Shown here: piece by piece, positions 52,526-64,000 of the stretch | Layout: each line of letters opens with the position of its first letter | Position numbering within the stretch: the first letter of the stretch is position 1 | Source: Terriglobia bacterium | Lineage (GTDB): Bacteria > Acidobacteriota > Terriglobia > Bryobacterales > Bryobacteraceae | Assembly: GCA_021325175.1 (NCBI GenBank) | Contig: JAJPHS010000139.1 | Span: forward strand, 1-64,000 | Length of the DNA stretch: 64,000 nt | Direction of reading: 5' to 3' | Notes under the pieces: generated by a model | The model's database searches: none | What the model saw: the letters and a program-made list of their open reading frames with translations, nothing else | Told to the model about the DNA's origin: nothing | Translations under genes and position numbers: made by a program

Positions 52526-55500
52526 ATGTCCGCGAAATGTTTAGGAATGGCGTGCGTCGCGGCGATGTTGGCGTCCGTTCCGTCATATGGGCAGCTTCTG
52601 AAGGGAACGATTCTGGGCAGCGTCACGGATCAGACCCATGCAGTCATGCCCATGGTCCCGGTGCAATTGACGGAAGTGAACACCAACTATCAGCGGACCG
52701 AAACCACCAACGACGCTGGATTTTTCGCGTTCGCGAACCTGGACCCCGGCACTTACCGGATCAATATCAAACAGCCGGGATTTAAGGAAGCCAAGCGGGA
52801 AGGCATCGCGCTTGAAGTAAACCAGACGATCCGCGCCGATTTCGAGTTGTCCCCGGGCGACGTGACGCAGGTGGTGGACGTAACCAGCGAAGCGCCAGTG
52901 CTGCAAACCGATCGCGCCGACACCGGCGGGCAGGTAGAGGCCAGCCAGATCCGGGATCTGACCATCGCCAACCAGAGGAATTATCAGGCGACGCTGGTGC
53001 TTTTGCCGGGCGCGACGGCGGGCTACCGGTCCAATTCGCCGTTTTTTAACTCGCAGGAGTCATTGCAGGTGCCGGTGAACGGCCTGGACCGGCAGAACAA
53101 CTTCATGATCGAGGGTCTGGATAACAACATTGAGCAGGACAACAACTTAACGGCCGTGGTGCTGCCTCCGGACGCGATCCAGACGGTCAGCGTGAGCACC
53201 ACCGCTTACGACCCGGAGTTTGGGCGGGCGGGAGCGGCGGCGGTGAACGTGATCATGAAATCCGGCACCAACAATTTCCATGGAACGCTGTTTGAATATC
53301 ACAACAACAGCGACTTTCAGGCGCGCAACTTCTTCTCTTATACGCCGCCCAAGGTGCCGCACGCAGTTCACAACCAATATGGCGGCTCGGCCGGCGGGCA
53401 TATCATTCGTGACAAGCTGTTCTACTTCGCCGACTTTCAGGGAACGAACGATATTGTCGGGCAGATCGCCACGCCGACCATCCCTACCGCGGCGATGCGA
53501 ACCGGCGATTTCAGCGCGTCGCCGACCGTGATTTACGATCCGCAGACGGGCAATCCGGCGACGGGCGCCGGCCGCACTCCGTTTCCCAACCAGCAGATTC
53601 CCGCCAATCGCATCAGCCCCATTTTCCGGGACTACATGAGCCTGCTGCCGGAGCCGACGCTTCCCGGGCAATCGAATAACATCGGAATCGCGACCGACCA
53701 GACGAAACAGATTTATTCCTTCGATACCAAGATCGACTGGGTGATCGACGCCAAGAACACGATGTTCGTCCGCTACAGTTTCGCGCACCTGAACGTGACC
53801 AATCCGGGCCTGTACGGCCCCGGGCTGGGAATCTACGGCGGGCCATCGAACAGCGGATTTGACGCAACGGGTCCGGCGCTGAATCAGAGCCCCGGCTTGA
53901 ACTACAGCCATATTTTCAGCCCGACGCTGGTGACCGAGGTTCGCTTGGGCGCGGTTCGCAACCGGAACGACGCGACCAACGTGGACACCGGCTTGAATCT
54001 GTCGCAAAAATTCGGCATTCCGAACGGGAATATCGGCGGATTCTGGTACGAAGGCTTGGCCGAGGTTTTCGTCAACGGATACGATACGCCGATGGTCGGC
54101 GTGAATGGCTGCCTGCCCTGGCGGCGCGCCAATACCAACTACGAAACGGCGAACAACTGGACCAAAACGAAAGGCACGCACGTGATCTCCTGGGGTGGCG
54201 GCTGGCGGCATGAAAATTATTTCCTGCTGCAAACCGCCACATTCAGCCCGCGAGGCCGGTTCACGTTTACCGCCGGACCTACGACGCTCAACGCGCCGGG
54301 AATCGCCAATAGTTACGCCAACGCATTGGCGTCGTTTGAACTCGATCAGCCGAACGGGATTGGCCGCGACCTGGCGGGAATCGAGCCGGTCCGAAACGAC
54401 ACGGTGGAGGCTTTATACGTCCACGACAAGTGGCAGGCCACGCCGAAACTGACGCTCGATTTGGGCGCCCGGTGGGAATATTGGCCTGCATCGCATCCGC
54501 AATTTCCCGGCGGGCAGTTTAATTACGATCCGAATACCAACAGCTTGCTGGCGGCCGGATACGGAAACATCCCGATGGATCTCGGCGTAAAAAATTATCC
54601 GAAAAATGTCTATCCGAGAGAAGGGCTTGCCTACCGGTTGAACGAGAAGACCGTGATCCGCGCCGGGTTCGGGATGAGCAGCGTTTATCGCTATATCGCG
54701 AACTGGCAGGGTCCGGTGAAGCAAAACCAGCAGTTGATCGCGGCCAACTCATTTGTCGCGGCCGGATCGATGGCCGGCGGATTCCCCCAGCCGCAATTCT
54801 TCGTCATCCCGCAGAACGGCATCATCACCAACGCTCCCAACCAGAACTATTCAGTGACTCCCACGAAAGTCCCGGTCCCGTATACCGAAAGCTGGAACTT
54901 CACCATCCAGCGGACGCTGCCGGCGAGTCTTACGCTTGAGGTCGCGTATGTGGGCAATCACGGTCTGTTTATCTCCAATTCGAACGTGATCAACAGCGGG
55001 ATCAACATTAACGCGGCGCCGGTTGCGGGAAAGGGCGCGGCGAGCGAGCCGGAAAATATCGCCTTCGGCCGCACCGCCACTACCAATTATCCGTTCTTTG
55101 AAGGCTCCCATTACGAGGCGCTTCAGGTGAAGTTGAATCGCCGGTTTGCCAACGGGTTTATGATGACGACGGCGTATACCTTCGGCAAGGGAATTGACTA
55201 TTCTCCCTATAATTTGCTTGGGTACGCGTCGCTGCCGGGCCTGACCAGATATAATCGGGCGAATACGTTTACCTACACCGCCACCTGGCTGGTGCCGTTC
55301 GGGACCGGCAGAAAGTATCTGACCAGTGGTCCTGGAAAATACATTCTCGGCGACTGGCAGATTGCCGCGCTGTGGACCTGGGAGAGCGGGCTGCCGTTGA
55401 ACTTTGTCACCGGCGCGGGCTCCAACCTATCCACGCCGCTGAATGCTCCCGGAAATGCGCAGACGCCGGAACTGGTCGCTCCGGTCCAGATTTTGGGCCA

Positions 55501-55831
55501 TGAAGGGCCGGGGCAGTATTGGTTCACGGCAAGCTCGTTCGCGGCGCCGCCTGCGGGCACCATCGGAAACGTCGGCCGGGATATTCTGTATGGTCCAAAT
55601 CTGTTTTCGATTAACGCCTCGCTGACGCGGCAGTTCAGCCTCACCGAGCGATTTAAACTGGCGTTCCGCGCCGAAGCCTTCAATTTGACCAACACGCCGG
55701 AGTTCGATCTGCCCGACACGACCTTCGGCGACGCGCAGTTCGGCCAGATCACGACCGCCAATCAGAGCGCCCAGGCCGTCAAAGTGAATCCGAACCGGCT
55801 GCTGCAACTCAGTCTGCGGTTGTCCTTCTGA
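52526..55831 (+). CDS. Oar-like TonB-dependent outer-membrane receptor with carboxypeptidase-regulatory domain
   Basis: 1101 residues from ATG 52526, with a good AGGGGGTG upstream; the track start at 52250 lies in the previous gene. A signal peptide (LGMACVAAMLASVPSYGQ) precedes a Cna-B/carboxypeptidase-regulatory domain (GTILGSVTDQTHAVMPMVPVQL, YRINIKQPGF). A plug region (NFMIEGLDNNIEQDNNLTAV, AAVNVIMKSGTNNFHG) and a long beta-barrel follow, ending FNPN-type VNPNRLLQLSLRLSF. Acidobacteria carry dozens of such receptors; they import glycans or peptides, substrate unknown. Confidence 0.9.
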   Translation: MSAKCLGMACVAAMLASVPSYGQLLKGTILGSVTDQTHAVMPMVPVQLTEVNTNYQRTETTNDAGFFAFANLDPGTYRINIKQPGFKEAKREGIALEVNQTIRADFELSPGDVTQVVDVTSEAPVLQTDRADTGGQVEASQIRDLTIANQRNYQATLVLLPGATAGYRSNSPFFNSQESLQVPVNGLDRQNNFMIEGLDNNIEQDNNLTAVVLPPDAIQTVSVSTTAYDPEFGRAGAAAVNVIMKSGTNNFHGTLFEYHNNSDFQARNFFSYTPPKVPHAVHNQYGGSAGGHIIRDKLFYFADFQGTNDIVGQIATPTIPTAAMRTGDFSASPTVIYDPQTGNPATGAGRTPFPNQQIPANRISPIFRDYMSLLPEPTLPGQSNNIGIATDQTKQIYSFDTKIDWVIDAKNTMFVRYSFAHLNVTNPGLYGPGLGIYGGPSNSGFDATGPALNQSPGLNYSHIFSPTLVTEVRLGAVRNRNDATNVDTGLNLSQKFGIPNGNIGGFWYEGLAEVFVNGYDTPMVGVNGCLPWRRANTNYETANNWTKTKGTHVISWGGGWRHENYFLLQTATFSPRGRFTFTAGPTTLNAPGIANSYANALASFELDQPNGIGRDLAGIEPVRNDTVEALYVHDKWQATPKLTLDLGARWEYWPASHPQFPGGQFNYDPNTNSLLAAGYGNIPMDLGVKNYPKNVYPREGLAYRLNEKTVIRAGFGMSSVYRYIANWQGPVKQNQQLIAANSFVAAGSMAGGFPQPQFFVIPQNGIITNAPNQNYSVTPTKVPVPYTESWNFTIQRTLPASLTLEVAYVGNHGLFISNSNVINSGININAAPVAGKGAASEPENIAFGRTATTNYPFFEGSHYEALQVKLNRRFANGFMMTTAYTFGKGIDYSPYNLLGYASLPGLTRYNRANTFTYTATWLVPFGTGRKYLTSGPGKYILGDWQIAALWTWESGLPLNFVTGAGSNLSTPLNAPGNAQTPELVAPVQILGHEGPGQYWFTASSFAAPPAGTIGNVGRDILYGPNLFSINASLTRQFSLTERFKLAFRAEAFNLTNTPEFDLPDTTFGDAQFGQITTANQSAQAVKVNPNRLLQLSLRLSF

Positions 55832-55838
55832 GATAGGA

Positions 55839-57008
55839 TTGGAGGCGTGGCCGAGTGCAGGACGCACGTTTTCAACCCGCCGGGCATTCCTCGCCGCGGG
55901 TCTGGCTCTTCCGTTTGCGGCGCTGGCGGCGGATGAGCAGCTGGTCCCCTTCGCCGATTACGATCCGGAATATCGCGCCGACGCGCAGGACGATCATCCG
56001 CGCGTAAAATCGTTTGATTTGCGCAAGCTTGATTCGCCGATCACGCCCGCGAGCGATTTTTTCACTTTTCATCAGACCAGCACGCTCGACTTGGACGCGC
56101 AAGCCTGGCGGCTGCGGATCGGCGGATTAGTAAAGCGACCAGTCGAGCTCGCGCTTTCCGATCTTCTCAAGCGGGACCGCCGCGAGATGCTGGTCACGAT
56201 CGAATGCTCCGGCAACACTGGCGATCCGCAAATCATGAACGGATTGGTGAGCACCGCGGTGTGGTCCGGCGTCGGTTTGGCGGCGCTGCTGAACGAGTGC
56301 GGCGTGCTGCCGGAAGCTCGCGAGGCGGTCTTGCTCGGCGCCGATGTCGAACAGGACCCGAAATTCGAGGCCGGCGGGGCCAGCTATGTTTCCCCGCACG
56401 GCTGGAGTCTGTTTATCCAGGATGCGATGGCGGCCGGGAATCTGCTGGCCTTCGCGATGAATGGCCGGCCGCTTGAGCCCGAACATGGTTTTCCGCTGCG
56501 GCTGGTGATGCCGGGATGGTATGGCATGTCGCAGATCAAATGGCTCACGCGAATCGAGCTGATCGACTGGCATTACGAAGGCCGGCACATGGCGCGAAAT
56601 TATCAGAGCCTGCGCGCGCTGGATGGCGATCTCTGGCTCGATAGCTCGATCTCGCGCAACCGCTTGAAATCGGTGGTGGCGAGAGTCACGCGGCGGCGCG
56701 CCGGTCAGAAATTCGAATATAAGATCGCCGGCGCGGCCTGGGGCGGACCCGCGACGATCAACCGCATCGAAGTGCGGATCGACGGCGGCGAATGGCGCGC
56801 CGCCACGATCGAGGAGCGCGCCGGCGATGAGGCTTGGGTTCTCTGGTCGATGCGCTGGCCGGAGGCCGCGGCGGGCGAGCACGTGATCGTTTCGCGGGCG
56901 ATCAACGCTCGCGGCGAGATTCAGCCCACTCGCGAGGAAATCGCGAAGCTGCGCGTCAGCAACCGCGAAGACAATTCGCAATGGCCGCGGCGTGTGCGGA
57001 TCGAATAG
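55839..57008 (+). CDS. Sulfite-oxidase-family molybdopterin enzyme, Tat-exported
   Basis: 389 residues. A twin-arginine leader (STRRAFLAAGLALPFAALAA) and the molybdopterin-binding domain with the Mo-ligand Cys in VTIECSGNTG are present. HGWSLFIQDAMAAGNLLAFAMNG and LVMPGWYGMSQIKWL are also typical, and a C-terminal Mo-co dimerisation domain with an Ig-like fold ends near VRIE. No haem domain is visible. The start is uncertain: TTG 55839 is the only in-frame choice near the leader, yet TAGGAT overlaps it. It could act on sulfite, or on methionine sulfoxide like MsrP. Confidence 0.87.
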   Translation: MEAWPSAGRTFSTRRAFLAAGLALPFAALAADEQLVPFADYDPEYRADAQDDHPRVKSFDLRKLDSPITPASDFFTFHQTSTLDLDAQAWRLRIGGLVKRPVELALSDLLKRDRREMLVTIECSGNTGDPQIMNGLVSTAVWSGVGLAALLNECGVLPEAREAVLLGADVEQDPKFEAGGASYVSPHGWSLFIQDAMAAGNLLAFAMNGRPLEPEHGFPLRLVMPGWYGMSQIKWLTRIELIDWHYEGRHMARNYQSLRALDGDLWLDSSISRNRLKSVVARVTRRRAGQKFEYKIAGAAWGGPATINRIEVRIDGGEWRAATIEERAGDEAWVLWSMRWPEAAAGEHVIVSRAINARGEIQPTREEIAKLRVSNREDNSQWPRRVRIE

Positions 57009-57012
57009 AGAA

Positions 57013-57982
57013 TCACCGCGCGCGAGTGCCCGGCCGGAGCGAAAAAAAGCTCACCGACGATTCGGCGACGCGCCCGGCGGCATCGACCAAAGCTCGCGCT
57101 TCGAGTCCCGGCTCGCGAGGCGTGCCGAAGCGCAGATCGATCAACTCGACCGCGGTTCCGTCCACGGCAGGCGTGATCTTCCAGAACGGCAGTTGATCGA
57201 ATTTCGCGAATTTCTGAAACGCCGGCGTCGCGCGCGCCGCTTCGATCGCGGGCGACGGCTCAGGCGCGTAATCGATGCGGCCCGCGTCCGGATCGAATGT
57301 TCCACGCAGATCGATGGAGATGTCCTCCACCCAACCGGGGCCTTCGACGACGCCGCGCCAGCGCCAGATTGCGCCCTCGGCGAGCGCGGCCACCCGTTGC
57401 GGGACCGATCCGTTGAACAGGTGCGCTCCCATTTCCGCCAGCGCGCGCTGATGGGCCGCCGATCGCGCGCCTTCATACGCCGCCAGCGCGATCAGCGCGC
57501 ACCAGGCCCATCCGCGCTTGGGGCCGCGCGACTTGGCTCCGATTTCGCCGCTCACCATACGCGCCAGCGCCGGCGCCGCCACCGCCAGCAGCAAAATCGC
57601 CCAGATCCACGGATCCACCACGCCGGTTTGATCCAGCCGCAGCCAGCGCGCGGAAAACGGAAGCAGCAAGCGGACGCCGTAAACATTGGTCCAATCGAGC
57701 AGAAGATGGCTCAGCACGCCGGCCAGCGAAAAAAAATAGGCCCAGCAGGAGATGCGCCGCCCCAGAACGATCAGCGCCGCGATCAGCGCCATCAGCGGCG
57801 CGAAGGCAAACGAGTGAGTATAGCCGCGATGCCAGCTTAAATACGACAGCGTTCCGCCGGCAAGCGAAATTACGTCAACGTCCGGGAGGTTCGCGGCGAC
57901 GATCATCAGCGGCGCGGCTCGCGGGATTTTCCGGTCGATTCCGCTTCGCGACATCATCAGCCCGACCAGGGAGTGCGTCAGG

Positions 57983-57990
<8 letters not shown>
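57013..57990 (-). CDS. YdjM-like membrane-bound metal-dependent hydrolase
   Basis: 325 residues. It starts MDNLTHSLVGLMMSRSG and has LPDVDVISLAGG, SWHRGYTHSFAFAPLMAL and SHLLLDWTNVYG, the His/Asp pattern of the YdjM/LexA-binding membrane hydrolase family (phospholipase C/P1 nuclease-like site). Four or so helices are followed by a soluble tail of about 150 residues not seen in short members. It overlaps the lipid kinase gene by 8 bp. Confidence 0.82.
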
Positions 57991-60959
<2,969 letters not shown>

Positions 60960-61550
60960 ATGGGCCATCTCAAAAACGTTCTGGTCTCCTGGGGGCCCGC
61001 GGGAATCTTTCTGTTCGCCGTAATCGACGGCGCCGGCGTGCCCAATCCGGGCGGAACGGACCTGCTGCTGATTGCGGTCACCATCGCGCAGCCTTCCTCG
61101 ATGCTGCTGGCGGCGGGTCTGGCGGTGCTGGGAGCATTGGCCGGCAGCGTGATCTTCTATGAAATTTTCAGCCGCGGAGGAGAACGTGTGCTCAGCCGCT
61201 ATACGTCCTCGGGCCGGGGCCTGCGCCTTCGCGCGTGGTTCCTCCGCTACGGCCTGATCACCGTCTTTATTCCCGCGCTGCTGCCGATTCCGGTTTTGCC
61301 ATTCAAACTTTTCGCCGCCTCGGCCAGCGCGATGCGAGTCGGCCGTGCGCGATTCCTCATGGTGATTCTTGCCGGACGCGTGCCGCGCTATTTTGGCCTC
61401 GCCTATCTCGGCTCGACGCTCGGCGAAAAAAGCTGGCCGTGGGTTCAGGCGCACATCTGGCTGTTTTGTGTGATCGCGATCGTGCTGTTCGCCGGGTTGT
61501 ATTTCGCGGCTCGCTCCGCCTCGAAAAGCGGCGCCGGGCAGGAATTTTGA
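60960..61550 (+). CDS. VTT/DedA-like membrane protein
   Basis: 196 residues with about five helices. The VTT-type middle (GALAGSVIFYEIFSRGGERVL, FLRYGLITVFIPALLPIPVLPFKLFAASASAM, ILAGRVPRYFGLAYLG) matches SNARE-associated/DedA-like proteins, which are linked to lipid-carrier flipping. Its ATG directly follows the ligA stop codon. A terminator follows at 61559. Confidence 0.8.
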   Translation: MGHLKNVLVSWGPAGIFLFAVIDGAGVPNPGGTDLLLIAVTIAQPSSMLLAAGLAVLGALAGSVIFYEIFSRGGERVLSRYTSSGRGLRLRAWFLRYGLITVFIPALLPIPVLPFKLFAASASAMRVGRARFLMVILAGRVPRYFGLAYLGSTLGEKSWPWVQAHIWLFCVIAIVLFAGLYFAARSASKSGAGQEF

Positions 61551-61558
61551 ACCCCTTG

Positions 61559-61582
61559 ACCCGCAACCAACCAGCGGGTTTT
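61559..61582 (+). terminator. Probable terminator after the ligA unit
   Basis: ACCCGC-aaccaacca-GCGGGT followed by TTT; a 6-bp stem with a short T-run, so moderate strength. Confidence 0.5.
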
Positions 61583-61595
61583 GAATCTATATCCG

Positions 61596-61601
61596 TATAA
61601 T
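61596..61601 (+). promoter_or_regulatory. Consensus -10 TATAAT of nadA
   Basis: Perfect TATAAT, 33 nt before ATG 61635. No good -35 is visible at 16-18 bp. This leader does carry a Shine-Dalgarno sequence (GGAGG). Confidence 0.6.
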
Positions 61602-61634
61602 AGGGGAAACAAGCCTCCCCAGCGGAGGGCGAAC

Positions 61635-62564
61635 ATGCTCGCCACAGCTTCCATCACCGAGGAAATCGCCGAGCTGAAGCGCGCGCGCCGCGCCATCATT
61701 CTCGCGCACCATTATCAGGACCCGGAAATTCAGGATCTGGCCGACGCGGTCGGCGACAGCCTGGAGCTGGCGCGGAAAGCTCGCGCTTTCGAGGGCGACG
61801 TGATCGCGTTTTGCGGCGTCTGGTTCATGGCCGAAACGGCCAAAGTCCTGAATCCGGAGCGAATCGTGATTGTTCCCGATCGCGACGCCGGATGCAGCCT
61901 GGTCGATTCCTGCCCGGCGGGGAAGCTGCGCGAGTGGAAGGCGAAAAATCCCGGCTACGCGATTGTCAGCTACATCAATACATCAATCGAGGTAAAAGCC
62001 GAAAGCGATATCCTCTGCACTTCGCGTAACGCCGTGAATATCGTCAACTCGATTCCGGCCGAGCAGCCGATTCTGTTCGTCCCCGATATCAACCTCGGCA
62101 ACTACGTTCGCGAGCAAACCGGCCGCGCCGATATGAAGATCTGGCAGGGCGCCTGCATCGTGCACGCCACGTTTGCCGCGCGCAAGCTTTCCCGGGCGCG
62201 CTCGGAGCATCCTTCGGCTCTGGTCGCCGCGCATCCGGAATGCCCGGGCGATGTCCTCGCGATGGCCGATTTTATCGGCTCGACGTCGGCGATCATTGAC
62301 TGGTGCGCCGCGCAGAACGCCTCCGAGTTCATCGTAATGACCGAAAGCGGGGTGCGGCATTCGCTGGAAAAACTCGCGCCGGAAAAGACGTTCCACTTCA
62401 TCCCCAACGAGCAGTGCAATTGCAGCGAATGTCCCTACATGAAGCGCAACACGCTCGAAAAGCTGCGCGACGCGCTGCGCAATCTCTCGCCGCGCGTCGA
62501 TCTTTCGCCGGAGCTGATAGAGCGCGCGCGCCGGCCCATCGATCGCATGTTGGCGGTCCAATGA
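61635..62564 (+). CDS. nadA: Quinolinate synthase
   Basis: 309 residues from ATG 61635, with GGAGG 6 nt upstream; the track start at 61581 is before the promoter. It condenses iminoaspartate and dihydroxyacetone phosphate to quinolinate for NAD, with a 4Fe-4S cluster. Typical motifs are ILAHHYQDPEIQDLAD, AFCGVWFMAETAK, AHPECPGDV and CNCSECPYMKRN. It overlaps moaA by 4 bp. No nadB or nadC is in the window. Confidence 0.96.
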   Translation: MLATASITEEIAELKRARRAIILAHHYQDPEIQDLADAVGDSLELARKARAFEGDVIAFCGVWFMAETAKVLNPERIVIVPDRDAGCSLVDSCPAGKLREWKAKNPGYAIVSYINTSIEVKAESDILCTSRNAVNIVNSIPAEQPILFVPDINLGNYVREQTGRADMKIWQGACIVHATFAARKLSRARSEHPSALVAAHPECPGDVLAMADFIGSTSAIIDWCAAQNASEFIVMTESGVRHSLEKLAPEKTFHFIPNEQCNCSECPYMKRNTLEKLRDALRNLSPRVDLSPELIERARRPIDRMLAVQ

Positions 62565-63547
62565 ATCTTGTCGATAGCTTCGGCCGTCTGCACGATAATC
62601 TGCGCATTTCCGTCACGGATCGCTGCAATATCCGCTGTTTTTACTGCATGCCGGAAGCGGGCGTGAAGTTTCAGCCGCACGATCAGATCCTGCGTTTCGA
62701 GGAAATTGAGCGCTTCGTTCGCGTGGCCGTCACGCTGGGCGTGCGCAAAGTGCGCGTCACCGGAGGCGAGCCGCTGGTGCGCAAGGATCTTCCGGTCCTG
62801 ATCCGCAAGCTGGCCGCGATTGAAGGCGTCCAGGATCTGGCGCTCACCACCAATGGCGTTTTGCTCGGCGAGCAGGCCCGGGCGCTCTACGATGCCGGGC
62901 TGCGCCGGATCAACGTGCATCTGGATACTCTGGACCGCGAACGTTTTAAACAGATCACCCGGCGCGACGATCTGGCAAAGGTGCTGGAGGCGATTGAGAT
63001 CTGCCGCGAGCTGGGTTACGGTCCGATTAAAATCAACGCCGTCGCGGTGAAGAATCTGGTCGAAGCCGATATCGTGCCGCTGGCTCGCTTTGGACGGGAG
63101 CGCGGCATCGAGATTCGCTACATCGAATTCATGCCGCTCGACGCGCAGAATCTGTGGGATCGCGGCCGCGTTCTGCTTGCCGAGGACATAATCGCGATGC
63201 TCGAGCGTGAAATCGGGCCGCTCGAAGAAATCGCGGGCGGCGATCCGCGCGCCCCGGCAACCGAATATCGCTTCGCCGACGGCATCGGTCGGGTCGGATT
63301 CATCGCCAGCGTCAGCCGCCCGTTCTGCCTGAACTGCAACCGCATCCGCCTGACCGCCGACGGAAAATTGCGCTACTGCCTGTTCGCGATCGAGGAGACG
63401 GACGTCCGTTCGATTCTGCGCGGCGGAAGCGACGAGGATCTACGAGCCGCAATTCGCGCCAACGTTTCGGCGAAGTGGCTGGGACACGAAATCAACTCAA
63501 CACAATTCGTCCCCCCGCCAAGACCCATGTATTCCATCGGCGGCTAA
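62561..63547 (+). CDS. moaA: GTP 3',8-cyclase (molybdenum cofactor synthesis)
   Basis: 328 residues from ATG 62561; the track's 62303 start lies in nadA. The radical-SAM triad CNIRCFYCMPE and the second cluster ligands FCLNCNRIRLTADGKLRYCLF are complete. The chain ends in the catalytic Gly-Gly tail (SIGG). It makes 3',8-cyclo-GTP, the first step to molybdopterin, which the sulfite-oxidase-like enzyme at 55839 would need. Coupled to nadA by ATGA. Confidence 0.96.
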   Translation: MNLVDSFGRLHDNLRISVTDRCNIRCFYCMPEAGVKFQPHDQILRFEEIERFVRVAVTLGVRKVRVTGGEPLVRKDLPVLIRKLAAIEGVQDLALTTNGVLLGEQARALYDAGLRRINVHLDTLDRERFKQITRRDDLAKVLEAIEICRELGYGPIKINAVAVKNLVEADIVPLARFGRERGIEIRYIEFMPLDAQNLWDRGRVLLAEDIIAMLEREIGPLEEIAGGDPRAPATEYRFADGIGRVGFIASVSRPFCLNCNRIRLTADGKLRYCLFAIEETDVRSILRGGSDEDLRAAIRANVSAKWLGHEINSTQFVPPPRPMYSIGG

Positions 63548-63605
63548 TTCCCCGATTCACGGAGAGTCGGCGCGCGAGGTTCGCCGTTCGGTCTAAGCTT
63601 GAAGA

Positions 63606-64000
63606 ATGCGGGCGACGTTCTGGCTCCTCCTGGTTTCCACACTTCAGGCGGACGAGCTGACGCAGAAAATGGCCGCTCGGGTTTCCGAAGAAGCGGAGGC
63701 ATTTCGCAAAATCGCGCCGGAAGTTCTCGGGACCGAGAAATTGCACCAAAGCGCGATCCAGCCTTCCCGGCGATTCCATCCCCATGGCGCAAAACCCAGC
63801 CAGCCGGAATGGCGGGATCGCGACGTCGTTTCTGAATACGCGTTTGCGTCGTTTTCCGGCCAATCCGGCGCGATTCACGAGGTCCGCCAGGTGATCTCCG
63901 TCGACGGCCGCAAGGTTTCCGATTCAAAGAATGCGCAGGACGCGCTGGCCAGGGCGATTCTGGCATCCGATGACGGCCAGAAGAGAGAACTGCTGAAACA
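63606..64000 (+). CDS. Secreted protein of unknown function, C-terminus cut off by the window edge
   Basis: Missing from the ORF track because no stop is reached. ATG 63606 opens 131 full codons: a short hydrophobic start (MRATFWLLLVSTLQA), then ELTQKMAARVSEEAEAFRKIAPEVLGTE and VRQVISVDGRKVSDSKNAQDAL. I do not know the family. TAAGCT and 6 nt precede the ATG, the same leaderless arrangement as elsewhere. Both the signal and the acidic helical mature part suggest an exported protein. Confidence 0.65.
   Translation, partial: MRATFWLLLVSTLQADELTQKMAARVSEEAEAFRKIAPEVLGTEKLHQSAIQPSRRFHPHGAKPSQPEWRDRDVVSEYAFASFSGQSGAIHEVRQVISVDGRKVSDSKNAQDALARAILASDDGQKRELLK

Noticed and set aside
61556-61601. TTGACC as a -35 for the nadA TATAAT
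   Set aside because: The spacing is 34 bp, far from 16-18, and TTGACC belongs to the terminator stem.

Overview
The window looks like chromosomal DNA from a GC-rich Acidobacteriota bacterium, most likely of the Solibacter/Bryobacter group. The evidence is a C-terminal domain of the type first described in Solibacter (TIGR03437-like) in the 20549 gene, a very large Oar-like TonB receptor (52526), an ASPIC/UnbV-VCBS lipoprotein paired with a TPR lipoprotein, and several secreted or Tat-exported hydrolases. I see no phage, integrase, transposase, tRNA, rRNA or CRISPR. Most genes are ordinary housekeeping or envelope genes. The unexplained signals are regulatory and RNA-level.

Layout. 1-9.4 kb: a cut-off sensor kinase; pyrD, ridA, hutF and an M20 deacylase; a PYROXD2-like oxidoreductase; a NarL-type regulator; an amidohydrolase; a fragment-like ORF; a hypothetical gene. 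9.4-14.9 kb: a YkgJ cysteine-cluster protein, a tiny DUF1496-like ORF and a c-di-GMP block (HD-GYP/GAF/GGDEF protein divergent from a sigma-54 activator plus a PilZ protein), then a VanZ-like protein. 14.9-20.5 kb: a secreted amidohydrolase, prepilin peptidase, two glycosyltransferases, an M50 protease, HU and a flavin reductase. 20.5-27 kb: a secreted glycosidase-like protein, a FmdB zinc ribbon, DacB, a gene-poor stretch with three terminator-ended RNA structures, a secreted protein and MltG. 27-30.5 kb: YqgF/RuvX and an AI-2E exporter, then RNase HI and a TPR protein; each divergent pair shares a compact promoter.

30.5-38.2 kb: an efflux operon (RraA-like, membrane fusion protein, RND pump, TolC, membrane protein) and an upstream pseudo-receiver gene. 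Three copies of an 18-bp palindrome ATACC-N8-GGTAT lie here. Two of them sit exactly 23 bp upstream of a -10 hexamer, which points to an undescribed small regulon. 38.2-49.2 kb: a GH79-like glycosidase, cyclophilin, an alkyltransferase-like protein, HIT protein, an IHF-like gene with rpsA, eno-gpmI, a secreted protein, and a CoA-transferase/CoA-lyase pair. 49.2-64 kb: TPR and UnbV lipoproteins, a TonB receptor, a sulfite-oxidase family protein, a YdjM-like hydrolase, a DagK-like lipid kinase, ligA, a VTT protein, nadA-moaA and a cut-off secreted protein.

A recurring theme is a TANNNT -10-like hexamer only about 5-13 nt (often 6) upstream of the start codon, with no Shine-Dalgarno sequence. 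This suggests that many transcripts here are leaderless. Genes inside operons and a few others (HU, nadA, rpsA) have normal ribosome-binding sites. Start codons were re-chosen from the ORF track where this signal or a signal peptide decided.
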